Positions 1 to 9,132 of a DNA stretch of 64,000 bases are shown here, piece by piece (the stretch's first letter is position 1; each line of letters starts with the position of its first letter). This DNA comes from Streptomyces sp. NBC_01446 (GTDB lineage: Bacteria; Actinomycetota; Actinomycetes; Streptomycetales; Streptomycetaceae): the NCBI RefSeq assembly GCF_026340095.1, contig NZ_JAPEPO010000001.1, positions 2,386,501-2,450,500 of the forward strand, in the 5' to 3' direction. Made by a program: the position numbers and the translations under genes. The notes under the pieces are model-generated. The model had not been told where the DNA came from and did no database searches. It worked only from the letters and a program-made list of their open reading frames with translations.

Positions 1-205
1 TCTCGCCTCTTTACTTGGCACACATACAAAGAAGGCCACTGCCGGTGGGGTGTTGTTCGCATCCCATGCTCGGCAATGGCCTCCTCGTCACATCTGCGGT
101 CGCCCGACGCGCACGCGCGCGTGGCGGCGTACGCGGGAGACTGCTGTCGACCCTACTGGGATCTCGTCGACCCTAGCGGTGTCTTCCGGCTGTCGCGGTA
201 CGGAC

Positions 206-1042
206 TCAGATGCCGACCTTGATGCGCGAGAAGCGCTTCAGGATGACACCGGCCTCGTCCAGGACCTTCTGCACGGACTTCTTGTTGTCCAGCGCGTACG
301 GCTGACCGAGGAGGGTGGCCTCCTTGAAGAAGCCGTTGACGCGACCCTCGACGATCTTCGGGAGCGCGGCCTCGGGCTTGCCCTCGGCGCGCGTGGTCTC
401 CTCGGCGACGCGACGCTCGGACTCGACGACCTCGGCCGGAACGTCCTCACGGGAGAGGTACTTCGGCGCGAAGGCGGCGATGTGCTGCGCGATGCCCTTG
501 GCGAGGTCCGCGTCGGCCTTGTCCAGCTCGACCAGAACACCGATCTGCGGGGGCAGGTCGGGCATGGTGCGGTGCATGTACGCGGTGACGTACGCGCCGG
601 AGAACTGGGCGAAGCGGTCCAGGACGATCTTCTCGCCGAGGTTGGCGTTGGCCTCGTCGACGTACGCCTGGACGGTCTTGCCGGGCTCGATCTCGGACGC
701 GAGGAGCGCCGCGATGTCGGCCGGGTTCGTCTTGGCGGCGTGCGCGGCGAGGGAGTTCGCGACGGCCTGGAACTTCTCACCCTTGGCGACGAAGTCCGTC
801 TCGCACTTCAGCTCGAGGATGACACCGGAGGTGTTGTCGTCGGCGATGAGGGACACCACGGCGCCGTTCTCGGCGGAGCGGCCCTCGCGCTTGGCGACGC
901 CCTTCTGGCCCTTGATGCGCAGGGCCTCGACGGCCTTGTCGACGCTGCCGTCGGCCTCGTCGAGCGCCTTCTTGCAGTCCATCATGCCGGCGCCCGTGAG
1001 CTCGCGGAGCTTCTTGACGTCAGCGGCGGTGTAGTTCGCCAT
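206..1042 (-). CDS. tsf: Elongation factor Ts
   Basis: Guanine-nucleotide exchange factor that recycles EF-Tu-GDP to EF-Tu-GTP during translation elongation in the cytoplasm. The 278-residue protein opens with MANYTAADVKKLRELTGAGM, the N-terminal UBA-like module of the family, and carries the conserved TDFVAK motif around residue 82 (ELKCETDFVAKGEKF), which contacts EF-Tu. Length is normal for actinobacteria. It lies 93 bases downstream of rpsB on the same strand, the usual rpsB-tsf pair; a strong hairpin occupies the gap. The 205 bases beyond its stop, up to the window edge, hold no gene; in other Streptomyces pyrH follows there. Confidence 0.98.
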   Translation of the reverse strand: MANYTAADVKKLRELTGAGMMDCKKALDEADGSVDKAVEALRIKGQKGVAKREGRSAENGAVVSLIADDNTSGVILELKCETDFVAKGEKFQAVANSLAAHAAKTNPADIAALLASEIEPGKTVQAYVDEANANLGEKIVLDRFAQFSGAYVTAYMHRTMPDLPPQIGVLVELDKADADLAKGIAQHIAAFAPKYLSREDVPAEVVESERRVAEETTRAEGKPEAALPKIVEGRVNGFFKEATLLGQPYALDNKKSVQKVLDEAGVILKRFSRIKVGI

Positions 1043-1086
1043 GATCCTGGAATTCTCTCTCGAAGTCTGAAAGATCTACGGGTGAA

Positions 1087-1113
1087 CGGCGGGGGCCGAC
1101 TCGGCCCCCGCCG
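1087..1113 (-). terminator. rpsB-tsf intergenic hairpin
   Basis: A 13-bp perfect inverted repeat (CGGCGGGGGCCGA with its complement, separated by one base, so the real loop is a few bases) lies between rpsB and tsf. There is no T-tract. It probably acts as a partial terminator or mRNA-stabilising hairpin that sets the S2:EF-Ts ratio; this role is inferred. Confidence 0.6.
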
Positions 1114-1135
1114 TCAACTACCGAACCGGTGAGGT

Positions 1136-2062
1136 TCAGGCCTGCTCGGCGTCCGCGGCCGGAGCCTCGGCGACAGCCTCGGTGGCAACCTCGGTGACGA
1201 CCTCGGCCTCGGCGTCGGCGACCTTCTCCGTCTCGGCGGAGGTCTGGACCTCAGCCTCGGCGGCCGGCTGCTCGTCGGCCTTCTTCTCACCCTCGAGCAG
1301 GTCGCGCTCCCACTCGGCGAGCGGCTCGCCCGCGGCCTTCTCGCCCGGCTTCTGGTCGCCAGTGGCGGCACCGGAGCGGGCGATGAGGCCCTCGGCGACG
1401 GCGTCGGCGATCACGCGGGTGAGCAGGGTGACGGAGCGGATCGCGTCGTCGTTGCCCGGGATCTTGTAGTCGACCTCGTCCGGGTCACAGTTGGTGTCGA
1501 GGATGGCGACGACCGGGATGTTGAGCTTCCGGGCCTCACCGACCGCGATGTGCTCCTTCTTGGTGTCCACGATCCAGACGGCGCTGGGCACCTTGGACAT
1601 CTCGCGGATACCGCCGAGGGTCTTCTCCAGCTTGGCCTTCTCGCGGGAGAGGACGAGCAGCTCCTTCTTGGTGAGGCCGGACGCGGCCACATCCTCGAAG
1701 TCGATCTGCTCAAGCTCCTTGAGGCGCTGCAGACGCTTGTAGACGGTCGAGAAGTTGGTGAGCATGCCGCCCAGCCAGCGCTGGTTGACGTAGGGCATGC
1801 CGACGCGGGTCGCCTGCTCGGCGATCGCCTCCTGCGCCTGCTTCTTCGTGCCGACGAACATGACCGTGCCGCCGTGGGCGACGGTCTCCTTGACGAACTC
1901 GTAGGCGCGGTCGATGTACGACAGCGACTGGAGCAGGTCGATGATGTAGATGCCGTTGCGCTCGGTGAAGATGAAGCGCTTCATCTTCGGGTTCCAGCGA
2001 CGGGTCTGGTGACCGAAGTGGACGCCGCTTTCCAGCAGCTCCCGCATCGTGACGACGGCCAT
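1136..2062 (-). CDS. rpsB: 30S ribosomal protein S2
   Basis: Small-subunit ribosomal protein needed for S1 docking and mRNA binding. Family hallmarks are the start [20 protein letters not shown], then [21 protein letters not shown] and the [11 protein letters not shown] segment. The start is the ATG at 2062, with AAGGAG eight bases upstream; a longer in-frame extension has no S2 similarity. The product is 308 residues. The last ~55 residues are an acidic, Ala/Glu/Val-rich low-complexity tail typical of actinobacterial S2. It is transcribed towards tsf. About 275 bases upstream are gene-free and must carry its promoter. Confidence 0.98.
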   Translation of the reverse strand: MAVVTMRELLESGVHFGHQTRRWNPKMKRFIFTERNGIYIIDLLQSLSYIDRAYEFVKETVAHGGTVMFVGTKKQAQEAIAEQATRVGMPYVNQRWLGGMLTNFSTVYKRLQRLKELEQIDFEDVAASGLTKKELLVLSREKAKLEKTLGGIREMSKVPSAVWIVDTKKEHIAVGEARKLNIPVVAILDTNCDPDEVDYKIPGNDDAIRSVTLLTRVIADAVAEGLIARSGAATGDQKPGEKAAGEPLAEWERDLLEGEKKADEQPAAEAEVQTSAETEKVADAEAEVVTEVATEAVAEAPAADAEQA

Positions 2063-2337
2063 GGCCGTACTCCTTGGGTTCTCGGTTGCCGCGACCGCAG
2101 GATTGCTGTCGCGCCTGACGCCCCGCGCGCTGTGCCACGAGGGACCGAGGAGCGCGGACACCGTCACGAATGAACTGGTGTTGGGGCGTGCGAAGTCGAT
2201 CCGGTGACCCGGATCGCCATCAGAAGTGTACGGGACCCGCGGGGTGCCGGGTGACGCCGCTGTCCACAACCGGTCGGTAGTCCACAGTTCCGGTCCATGA
2301 TCCCCGCGGATCGCGTCGGGACGGGACCGTTCAGTGC

Positions 2338-3054
2338 ATGCGACTGATGCTGATGCTGACGATGACCGCGGCGCTGGCGGGCCTCGTGCCGCCCCCGCCG
2401 GTACCCGCCGTGGGCGCCGCCTGGCCGGTGGGGACGAGGCCCTCGATCGTACGGGGCTGGGCCCCTCCGGCGACGGAGTACGGGGCGGGCCACCGCGGCG
2501 TGGACCTGGCCGCGCCCGTCGGCTCCCCGGTCAGAGCGGTGGCGCGCGGCCGCGTGTCCTTCGCGGGGCGCGTGGCGGGCAGAGGGGTGGTGGCGGTGGA
2601 ACTGTCCGGAACGGGCGACCCACCGCTGCGAACTACGTACGAACCGGTGACGCCATCGGTGAAGAAGGGCGCCCGGGTAGCGCCCGGCGAGGTGCTGGGC
2701 GCACTGGAACCCCCGACAAACCATTGCGGCCCTACGTCATGCCTGCACTGGGGCTTGCTGCGGGGCGACACCTATCTGGACCCGCTGTCACTGCTGCCCC
2801 CGCGACTGCTGCGACGAGGTCCGTCGCGACTGCTGCCGGTACCCCCGGCTGCTGCGGCACCGGGACAGGTCCCGCCCGGTGCTGACCCACCGCCGCTGGT
2901 CCCGCCGAGGGCTGACCCACCACTGCTGGTCCCGCTGCTGCCGGTCCGGTCGGGCGTTGGTGCCGGTACGGCGCTGGACACCGCACCGGGGCCGGTTCCG
3001 TCGCTGCCGGCACCGCCGCCCCCTCCAGGGCTCGCGCCCCGGATCAGCCGCTGA
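2338..3054 (+). CDS. Secreted M23-family (LytM-like) protein, possibly catalytically degenerate
   Basis: A signal-peptide-like N-terminus (residues 1-27, hydrophobic, VGAAW cleavage region) precedes one M23/LytM domain at about residues 28-155. The zinc motif HxxxD is present as HRGVD (His52, Asp56). The third zinc ligand fits His137 in CLHWGL, but the position equivalent to the catalytic His of the canonical HxH motif is Cys135. Residues 160-238 form a Pro/Arg-rich, low-complexity tail with repeated ADPP and LVPP units. It may cleave peptidoglycan peptides or instead act as a non-hydrolytic wall-binding regulator. Its 3' end overlaps the converging TetR gene by 11 bases. The plus-strand start lies 275 bases from rpsB. 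Confidence 0.8.
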   Translation: MRLMLMLTMTAALAGLVPPPPVPAVGAAWPVGTRPSIVRGWAPPATEYGAGHRGVDLAAPVGSPVRAVARGRVSFAGRVAGRGVVAVELSGTGDPPLRTTYEPVTPSVKKGARVAPGEVLGALEPPTNHCGPTSCLHWGLLRGDTYLDPLSLLPPRLLRRGPSRLLPVPPAAAAPGQVPPGADPPPLVPPRADPPLLVPLLPVRSGVGAGTALDTAPGPVPSLPAPPPPPGLAPRISR

Positions 3055-3625
3055 CGCCCCTCAGGGCCATGTTCACGGCCGCCTCGGTGATCGCCGAGGG
3101 ATCTTCCGCCGCGCCCAGTTCGATCCGGCGGACCGCCGCGTCCACAACCCCCTGAAGGAGCATCGCCGCGAGGCGCGGTTCCGTGTGGCCCATTTCGGAG
3201 AGGGCCTCGACGATCATCGCGACCAGGCCGCCGTGCGCGGCGCGGATCTTCTCGCGCGCCCCTGAGTCGAGTTCGCTCGCCGAGATGGCCACGACGGCGC
3301 GGTGCCGGCGGTCGCCCACCAGCGAGAGCTGCTCCCGCACATACGCCTCGACCTTGCCCTCGGGCGTACCTGCGCGCTCCATCGCCGTGGAGACCTCCGC
3401 CGCCCAGACGGGGAAGTCGACCTCGCAGAGCTCTTCGACGACCGCGGCCCGCGACCGGAAGTACTCGTACACGGAGGAACGGGCGAGCCCGGTGCGCTCG
3501 GCGAGCGCGGGGAAGGTCAGCGCCTCCGTCCCGCCCTCGGACAGCAGGGAGCGCGCCGCGTCCAGAAGGGCGCCGCGCTGCATCGACCGGTGCTCGGCCA
3601 CTGAGGCCGCTCGAATCCTTGGCAC
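3044..3625 (-). CDS. TetR-family transcriptional regulator
   Basis: A 193-residue one-component repressor. The N-terminal helix-turn-helix reads LTFPALAERTGLARSSVYEYFRSRAAVVEELC (residues ~37-68), the classic TetR DNA-binding domain. The C-terminal half is helical and ligand-binding in type, with no recognisable ligand class. The start is GTG. It lies 80 bases downstream of whiG on the same strand and converges with the M23 gene. The position between whiG and rpsB is conserved in Streptomyces (compare SCO5622, from memory). The target is unknown; TetR proteins often control an adjacent gene, and the M23 gene is convergent rather than divergent. Confidence 0.9.
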   Translation of the reverse strand: MPRIRAASVAEHRSMQRGALLDAARSLLSEGGTEALTFPALAERTGLARSSVYEYFRSRAAVVEELCEVDFPVWAAEVSTAMERAGTPEGKVEAYVREQLSLVGDRRHRAVVAISASELDSGAREKIRAAHGGLVAMIVEALSEMGHTEPRLAAMLLQGVVDAAVRRIELGAAEDPSAITEAAVNMALRGVSG

Positions 3626-3705
3626 ACCACCACTTTACGGACGGGACGCGCGCCGCGGGAGTCGTCCCGCCCCACGCACGGCCCGGCAGGGACGATTCCG
3701 CATCG

Positions 3706-4542
3706 TCAGCGCCGGAAGCTGGCCAGCTTCGCACGGAGCTGGAGGACGGACTTGGTGTGGATCTGGCTGACGCGGCTCTCGGTCACCCCGAGCACATTGC
3801 CGATCTCCGCGAGGGTCAGGCCCTCGTAGTAGTAGAGCGTCACCACGGTCTTCTCGCGCTCCGGCAGCGTGTTGATCGCGCGCGCCAGATACCGCCGCAG
3901 CTCGCGGCCCTCGGCGACCTCGACTGGGTCGTCGGCAGACTGGTCCTCGAGCGTGTCCATCAGGCTGAGCCGGTCGCCGCTCTCCCCGCCGGCGTGCAGC
4001 AGCTCTTCCAGGGCCACCACGTTCGCGAGGGACAACTGGCTGAAGACCGCGTGCAGTTCCTCGACCTTGATGCCGAGCTCGGCGGCGACCTCGCTCTCCG
4101 ACGGAGTCCGGCGCAGCTGCGCCTCGAGCGTGGCGTACGCCCGTTCGACGTTGCGCGCCTTCTGCCGTACGGAGCGCGGAATCCAGTCGAGCGCCCGGAG
4201 TTCGTCGATCATGGCGCCGCGGATCCGGGTGATCGCGTACGTCTCGAACTTGATCTCGCGCTCGATGTCGAACTTCTCGATCGCGTCGATCAGTCCGAAG
4301 ACCCCCGAGGACACGAAGTCGGCCTGTTCGACATTGGGCGGCAGCCCGACGCTGACGCGTCCCGCGACGTACTTGACCAGCGGCGAGTAGTGCAGGATGA
4401 GCTGCTCGCGCAATCGCCCGTCACCCGTCGCCTTGTATGACCTCCACAGCTCCTCGAGCGAAGAGGGAGCAGGAGGCCGCACGCTGCCACGGGCAGCGGG
4501 GGGAACCGCAGCCCGGTCAGACCCGGAGGTGTGCTGGGGCAT
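3706..4542 (-). CDS. whiG: Sporulation RNA polymerase sigma factor WhiG
   Basis: Sigma factor of the FliA/SigD motility type that triggers the change from aerial hyphae to spore chains by transcribing whiH and whiI. The 278-residue protein shows sigma region 2 ([17 protein letters not shown] ... [11 protein letters not shown] ... [22 protein letters not shown]), region 3 ([17 protein letters not shown]) and region 4 ([40 protein letters not shown]). Length and sequence fit Streptomyces WhiG. In S. venezuelae WhiG is held inactive by the anti-sigma RsiG with cyclic di-GMP; rsiG is not in this window. It lies downstream of dprA after a 347-base gap that should contain its own promoter. Confidence 0.97.
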   Translation of the reverse strand: MPQHTSGSDRAAVPPAARGSVRPPAPSSLEELWRSYKATGDGRLREQLILHYSPLVKYVAGRVSVGLPPNVEQADFVSSGVFGLIDAIEKFDIEREIKFETYAITRIRGAMIDELRALDWIPRSVRQKARNVERAYATLEAQLRRTPSESEVAAELGIKVEELHAVFSQLSLANVVALEELLHAGGESGDRLSLMDTLEDQSADDPVEVAEGRELRRYLARAINTLPEREKTVVTLYYYEGLTLAEIGNVLGVTESRVSQIHTKSVLQLRAKLASFRR

Positions 4543-4889
4543 TCGTCGCCTTGTGCCGTTCTGCCGTGAACTGGTGATTTGTGCGCCTGGCGCCGGACTG
4601 ATGGTAAAGATCCCAAGTTAACCGTCTGATGCTCGGTTGCCCATCTGATCGTGGTTGCTCTTCGTTGCCAGGCTGATTCCGGATTGAACCGAACGAGCCG
4701 GAATCCTGGTGAGCGTAGCGTGACTGCAGTGTCGCAGTGTGCGAAGACTATGGGATCGCACGTGCGCAGATACGTTCCGTTGGGCGACTTGCGGGATCAC
4801 ATCCGTCGCTGTAAGTGACCGGGGTGAAACGCCAACGCCCCGTAACGCCAAGGGGTTCGGCCGTCATCCGGACGGCGCAACACCCTCCG
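4543..4889. other. Gene-free region upstream of whiG
   Basis: A 347-base stretch between the dprA stop and the whiG start with no supportable coding sequence. It should hold the whiG promoter and leader. I could not identify a convincing -35/-10 pair. It is locally less GC-rich than the flanking genes around 4600-4800, which fits a promoter region. Confidence 0.5.
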
Positions 4890-6050
4890 TCACCGATCAT
4901 CTCCTTCCGGCAAGACAGGCTGGATCGCCTGGCGTGTCAACTGCCAGCCATCGCTGTGTCGTTCGACGAACCCCAGTGAGCGCAGTTCGTACAACCTCCC
5001 GATTGCGTCGTCGACTCCCGTGCCCGCGGCCCGGGCGATTTCCCCCGCCCCGACAGCTCCGCCGGCGGGCAGCGCCGCCAGGACCGCCGCGGCGCCCGGC
5101 GCGAGCAGGTCATGCGGCAGTACGGGACCGCGCCGCGCCGGCGCGAGCTCCCCCATGTCTCCGACCAGCTCCATGACTTCCGCCGCGTCGGTGACGAGAA
5201 CGGCTTCCCCGCGCAGCAGTTCGTGCACCCCCGCCGAACGGGTGCTCGTGACCGGCCCAGGAACCCCCATCGTGTGACGGCCGAGACGCTGCGCCCAGCG
5301 TGCCGTACCGAGAGCACCGCTGCGGTACGCGGCCTCCACGACGACGGTCCCCCGGGTGAGCGCGGCGATCAGGCGGTTTCGGAGGATGAATCTGCTCCGC
5401 CTCGGATGATCACCGGGTGGCAACTCCGCGATAACGAGCCCCTGTTCCGCGATCCGCTCGATCAACTGGACATGACCGCGCGGATAGGGCCGGTCGACCC
5501 CGCAGGCAAGGACCGCCACGGTGGCACCGCTCGCGCCCAGGGTCCCTCGATGCGCGGCTGCGTCCACTCCGTACGCCCCGCCCGACACGACGACGCTGCC
5601 GCGCTCCGCGAGCCCCGCGCCGAGGCTCGCCGCCACCCGCGCCCCGTAGTCCGTGCAGGCCCGAGCCCCCACGACCCCGACGGACCGCAACGCCCATATC
5701 CGCAGGGAGGGCCGCCCCCGCACCCATAGGGCGACGGGCCGCGCGTCGCCGAGATCGTCCAGCTGGGCCGGCCACTCGGCGTCCCCGGGGCACACGATGC
5801 GCGCCCCCACGCCCGCCGCCCGCTCCAGGTCACGCTCGGGCAGCACGCCGGCGGCCCTGGCCCGCAGCCCCGCCCAGCGGCCTTCGCTCACCCCGGGCAG
5901 CGGCTCCCCGTCCTCGACGATGCGCCGCACGACGTCCACCGCACCGAACTCCCTGAGCCACTGCCCCGCCCTCTCGTCCCCGGGCTCGACGATCCGGGTG
6001 AGGGCGGCCCTGGCCAGCCGGATTCCGTCGGAGACCTCCGCCCCGCTCAT
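4890..6050 (-). CDS. dprA: DNA-processing protein DprA
   Basis: Single-stranded DNA-binding, RecA-loading protein. The 386-residue product contains the Rossmann-like DprA core: VGVVGARACTDYGARVAASLGAGLAERG, then SGGAYGVDAAAHRGTLGASGATVAVLACGVDRPYPRGH, then ELPPGDHPRRSRFILRNRLIAAL. A C-terminal winged-helix-like segment follows (about residues 310-375, AGEIARAAGTGVDDAIGRLYELRSLGFVE). The start is the ATG at 6050; its first four bases overlap the end of the upstream ComM-like gene (ATGA), indicating translational coupling. Natural transformation is not established in Streptomyces, so the role here is probably in recombination or incoming-DNA handling. Confidence 0.95.
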   Translation of the reverse strand: MSGAEVSDGIRLARAALTRIVEPGDERAGQWLREFGAVDVVRRIVEDGEPLPGVSEGRWAGLRARAAGVLPERDLERAAGVGARIVCPGDAEWPAQLDDLGDARPVALWVRGRPSLRIWALRSVGVVGARACTDYGARVAASLGAGLAERGSVVVSGGAYGVDAAAHRGTLGASGATVAVLACGVDRPYPRGHVQLIERIAEQGLVIAELPPGDHPRRSRFILRNRLIAALTRGTVVVEAAYRSGALGTARWAQRLGRHTMGVPGPVTSTRSAGVHELLRGEAVLVTDAAEVMELVGDMGELAPARRGPVLPHDLLAPGAAAVLAALPAGGAVGAGEIARAAGTGVDDAIGRLYELRSLGFVERHSDGWQLTRQAIQPVLPEGDDR

Positions 6051-7666
6051 CCCGACCCCCCGATGACCGCGGCCACACCGCGCGAGATCCCGGTGCGCAG
6101 CTGAAGGGCGAGCGCCACGTCCTGCGCACGTGGCCGGTCGTGGCCGCACAGGTCGGCGACGGTCCAGGCCACCCGCAGCACACGGTCGACGCCCCGGGCG
6201 GTCAGGAAGCCACGTTCCAGGTCGTTCTCGACCTCGTCCATGGCCCCCGGCGCCGCGGGCCACCGGGTGCGCAGGGCGTGCCCGGGCACCTCGCTGTTCG
6301 TCCGCCACGGCGTGTCCGCGAGCCGCGCCGCGGCCCGCTCTCTGGCGGCCCGCACGCGCTCGCGGACGACGGCGGTGGTCTCGCCCTGTGCGCCGCTCCC
6401 GGTCAGCTCGGCACGCGTGACGGGCTCCACGTCCACCCTGAGGTCGACGCGGTCGAGCAGGGGCCCGGACAGGCGCGCCTGATAGCGGCGGACCGCCGCC
6501 GGAGGACAGTCGCAGCCGCCGCCCACGAGCGCGTGGTTGCCGCACGGGCACGGGTTGGCGGCCAGCGCCATCAGAAAACGGGCGGGCAGCCGCACCACCC
6601 CAGCACTGCGGGCGATGACCACGTGGCCCGACTCCAGCGGCTGGCGCAGTGCGTCGAGTGCCTGGCCGCTGAACTCTGGTGCCTCGTCCAGAAAGAGCAC
6701 TCCTCTGTGGGACAACGACACCGCGCCCGGCCGCGGCATCCCCTGTCCGCCGCCGACGAGCGACTGCATCGTCGCCGAGTGGTGGGGCGCGCAGTACGGG
6801 GCGGCGTCGACCATCGGTTTGCCCGGCGGGAGCATGCCCGCCACCGAGTGAATGGCCGTCACTTCGAGGGCTTCCTCGCGGGTGAGCGGCGGCATGACCA
6901 GCGGCAGCCGCTCGGCGAGCATGGTCTTGCCGGCACCCGGCGGTCCCTGGAGGATGACGTGATGGGCACCGGCGGCCGCGACCTCGATCGCCGTGCGTGC
7001 GGCGCGCTGGCCGACGACATCGGCCAGATCGAGGATGTGGGCGTCGTGCGGCACCCCGGCGAGGCCCACACCGAGGCCCTGGCCAGGAATGCTCAGGCCG
7101 GCGAGCATCGGGTCGGGGCGTCCGGTCTCGTCGGGCGGCTCGTCCGGCACCGGCTCGTCCGTGAGGACCGCGATGAGCTGACGCAGGCTCCGTACGCCGA
7201 GAACCGAGACACCCGGGACGAGCGCGGCCTCGCCGGCCGAGCACTCGGGGACCACGACCTGCTCGTAGCCCGCGTCGGCCGCCGCCAGGACGGCCGGGAG
7301 CACCCCGCGAACGGGCCGGACCCGGCCGTCGAGCCCCAGCTCACCGATCATCACGACCTCGGAGAGGACCCGCGGATCGATCCGCTCGGCCGCGCCCAGC
7401 ACCGCGCTGGCGATGGCCAGGTCGAATCCGCTGCCACTCTTGGGTACGGACGCCGGACTGAGCCCCACCGTGAGTTTCTTCTGCGGCCACTCCCCGCCGG
7501 AGTTAACGACCGCCGCCCTGACCCGGTCGCGGCTCTCCGACAGGCTCTTGTCGGGCAGTCCGACCAGCGTGAAAGCGGCGACCCCGGGCTCCAGGTCGGC
7601 CTGGACCTCGACGACCACGCCCTCGACGCCGACGAGGGCCACGGAGCAGGTGCGCGCGAACCCCAT
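6047..7666 (-). CDS. comM: YifB/ComM-family Mg-chelatase-like AAA+ ATPase
   Basis: A 539-residue AAA+ protein of the YifB/ComM family, proposed to act as a helicase promoting branch migration during recombination. The N-terminal domain is Lon-S16-like (residues ~10-170, GLPDKSLSESRDRVRAAVVNSG). The chelatase AAA core follows, with Walker A GPPGAGKT, Walker B VLFLDEAPEF, and the C-terminal lid NDLERGFLTARGVDRVLRVAWTVADL. CxCG-type cysteines (NPCPCGNH and a downstream CDC) suggest a small metal site. Its stop overlaps the dprA start, and its start shares one base with the YraN-like gene stop, so yraN-comM-dprA form a tight operon. Confidence 0.93.
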   Translation of the reverse strand: MGFARTCSVALVGVEGVVVEVQADLEPGVAAFTLVGLPDKSLSESRDRVRAAVVNSGGEWPQKKLTVGLSPASVPKSGSGFDLAIASAVLGAAERIDPRVLSEVVMIGELGLDGRVRPVRGVLPAVLAAADAGYEQVVVPECSAGEAALVPGVSVLGVRSLRQLIAVLTDEPVPDEPPDETGRPDPMLAGLSIPGQGLGVGLAGVPHDAHILDLADVVGQRAARTAIEVAAAGAHHVILQGPPGAGKTMLAERLPLVMPPLTREEALEVTAIHSVAGMLPPGKPMVDAAPYCAPHHSATMQSLVGGGQGMPRPGAVSLSHRGVLFLDEAPEFSGQALDALRQPLESGHVVIARSAGVVRLPARFLMALAANPCPCGNHALVGGGCDCPPAAVRRYQARLSGPLLDRVDLRVDVEPVTRAELTGSGAQGETTAVVRERVRAARERAAARLADTPWRTNSEVPGHALRTRWPAAPGAMDEVENDLERGFLTARGVDRVLRVAWTVADLCGHDRPRAQDVALALQLRTGISRGVAAVIGGSG

Positions 7667-8049
7667 CAGGCCACCCCTCGCGCATGCTCGACGACGGGGG
7701 CGCCGCGCTCCGGCAGAAGGACTCCGACCACATCGATGCGTACACCGCCGGGTGGCGCTCCCCCGTGTTCCTGCACCCAGCGCTCCGCGAGGTCGCGCAG
7801 CCGCTGGGCCTTGACGGGTGTGACCGCGGCCATCGGGTGCTCGAAGGACCCGGCCGGGCCGCCCGCCCTGCGGGTCTTCACCTCGCAGACGACGAGGGCG
7901 TCGCCCTCCCGGGCAACGATGTCGATCTCACCGGTCCTGCCCGCGCGCCAGTTGCGCTCGATGACCGTCATTCCGGACTCGGCCAGCCGCCGTGCGGCCA
8001 GCTCCTCGCCGTACTTTCCGAGTGCGCTGCGTGCCTTGGACGCGTTCAT
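7666..8049 (-). CDS. YraN/UPF0102-family endonuclease-like protein
   Basis: A 127-residue protein of the YraN family with the predicted restriction-endonuclease-like core: [19 protein letters not shown], then [28 protein letters not shown], which supplies the acidic E-x(n)-D...ExK catalytic pattern. I chose the ATG at 8049 because GGAGG lies ten bases upstream; an in-frame GTG at 8073 is possible. It is the first gene of the yraN-comM-dprA operon. The function is not established; linkage to dprA suggests DNA processing. Confidence 0.88.
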   Translation of the reverse strand: MNASKARSALGKYGEELAARRLAESGMTVIERNWRAGRTGEIDIVAREGDALVVCEVKTRRAGGPAGSFEHPMAAVTPVKAQRLRDLAERWVQEHGGAPPGGVRIDVVGVLLPERGAPVVEHARGVA

Positions 8050-8170
8050 GTCGGCACCACCTCCGACGCCCACGCTGAGGCATGGGCGCCGGAGAAGTGG
8101 ATCTTGGTGAACTACTCACGGGTTGTGGACAACCCAGCCACCCGAACCAGCGAGCTCCACCCGCTCTAGG

Positions 8171-8250
8171 GCTCCGGATCACCAGCTCAAGGGCTCCGGA
8201 TCACCCGCCGAACAGCTCCGGATCACCCGCCCGGCAGCTCCAGATCGCTC
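8171..8250. repeat. 22-bp tandem repeat spanning the DUF2469 stop codon
   Basis: Four units with a period of exactly 22 bases begin at 8171, 8193, 8215 and 8237, each opening GCTCC(G/A)GATC. The third unit contains the TGA stop of the DUF2469 gene (8223-8225 on the complement), and the fourth, diverged and partial, lies within its coding sequence. Two further copies therefore continue beyond the stop into the gap before the yraN-like gene, which suggests slippage-type duplication of the gene's 3' end. Confidence 0.85.
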
Positions 8251-8531
8251 TTGTTCAGCTCCTCGATGTTCACGTCCTTGAACGTGAGTACCCGAACCTG
8301 CTTCACGAACCGTGCGGGCCTGTACATGTCCCACACCCAGGCATCCGCCATGGATACCTCGAAGAAAACCTCACCCTGGACCGAGTGCACCTGCATCTCG
8401 TAGTCGTTGGTGAGATAGAAGCGCCGTTCGGTCTCGATCACATATTTGAACAGACCGACGACGTCGCGGTACTCCCGGTAGAGCTTCAGCTCCATCTCGG
8501 TCTCGTACTTCTCGAGGTCCTCGGCGCTCAT
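8223..8531 (-). CDS. DUF2469 family protein
   Basis: A 102-residue protein that begins MSAEDLEKYETEMELKLYRE and is very highly conserved across actinobacteria, with many aromatic and charged residues (YREYRDVVGLFKYVIETERRFYLTNDYEMQVHS). It has no membrane segment or signal peptide. No biochemical function is known to me. Its neighbours are DNA-processing genes and the signal peptidase/Nudix operon. The 3' end is part of a 22-bp tandem repeat. Confidence 0.9.
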   Translation of the reverse strand: MSAEDLEKYETEMELKLYREYRDVVGLFKYVIETERRFYLTNDYEMQVHSVQGEVFFEVSMADAWVWDMYRPARFVKQVRVLTFKDVNIEELNKSDLELPGG

Positions 8532-8586
8532 GGCATGTTCCCCTTCAGCCGTGCGTCCCCCTATTGTGCGTCAGCCCCGTGCGCCT

Positions 8587-9132
8587 CTAGACGATTTCCG
8601 TGTCGAGGACTTGGGGACGACTCGGGGGACCCTCGTCGAGCAGCCGTTCCAGCAGCCCGGCGAGCCTGGTCGGATACACCGTCTCATGTGCCTCGGTCAG
8701 TTCCCGGCACGTCCACCAACGTGCTCCGGCGACGCTGCGCCGTTCCAGCTCGGTCAGGCCCGCCCCGGCGATCTCAGCCCCGGCCACGGCAGCCGTCGTA
8801 CGGGCCAGGAAGTACCACTCGTCCTGGTCCCAGCGCCGCCCGTCGAACGGGAAGGAGCAGGTGCGCCGCCACAGGACCGGGCCGAGCTCGACGTCGGTGA
8901 TGCCGGTCTCCTCCGCGAGCTCGCGCAGTGCGGCCTGCTCGCGGGTCTCGTCGCCCTCCAGGCCGCCGCCCGGGGTGAACCACCAGTCGTCGGTGGTGTC
9001 CCCCGGCTCGTGCCCGTGCAGCAGCAGAATGCGGTCGTCGGGGTCGAGCAGTACGACCCGTGCCACCTTCCGCAGCTCCCGGCCGGCACCGGGCGGCTCA
9101 GCCCGCAAGGGCCCGCTCCCCCGCCGACGCAC
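8587..9132 (-). CDS. Nudix hydrolase
   Basis: A 181-residue cytoplasmic hydrolase of nucleoside-diphosphate-linked substrates. The Nudix box is complete: GGGLEGDETREQAALRELAEETGI (about residues 54-77), matching GX5EX7REUXEEXGU. An N-terminal WWFTPGG strand precedes it. Substrate specificity cannot be read from sequence. The GTG start at 9132 lies inside sipZ (35-base overlap), so it is probably translated from the sipZ mRNA; in S. lividans sipZ is reported to head an operon with unrelated genes, which fits. A later start is possible. Confidence 0.9.
   Translation of the reverse strand: MRRRGSGPLRAEPPGAGRELRKVARVVLLDPDDRILLLHGHEPGDTTDDWWFTPGGGLEGDETREQAALRELAEETGITDVELGPVLWRRTCSFPFDGRRWDQDEWYFLARTTAAVAGAEIAGAGLTELERRSVAGARWWTCRELTEAHETVYPTRLAGLLERLLDEGPPSRPQVLDTEIV

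Noticed and set aside
50..1132. Long plus-strand open frame opposite tsf
   Set aside because: It is a GC-driven shadow; the antisense translation has no family pattern, while tsf is certain.
4890..7244. Apparent 784-residue fusion of dprA with upstream sequence
   Set aside because: The upstream 398 residues are an Arg/Pro-rich out-of-frame reading of the ComM gene; dprA starts at 6050.
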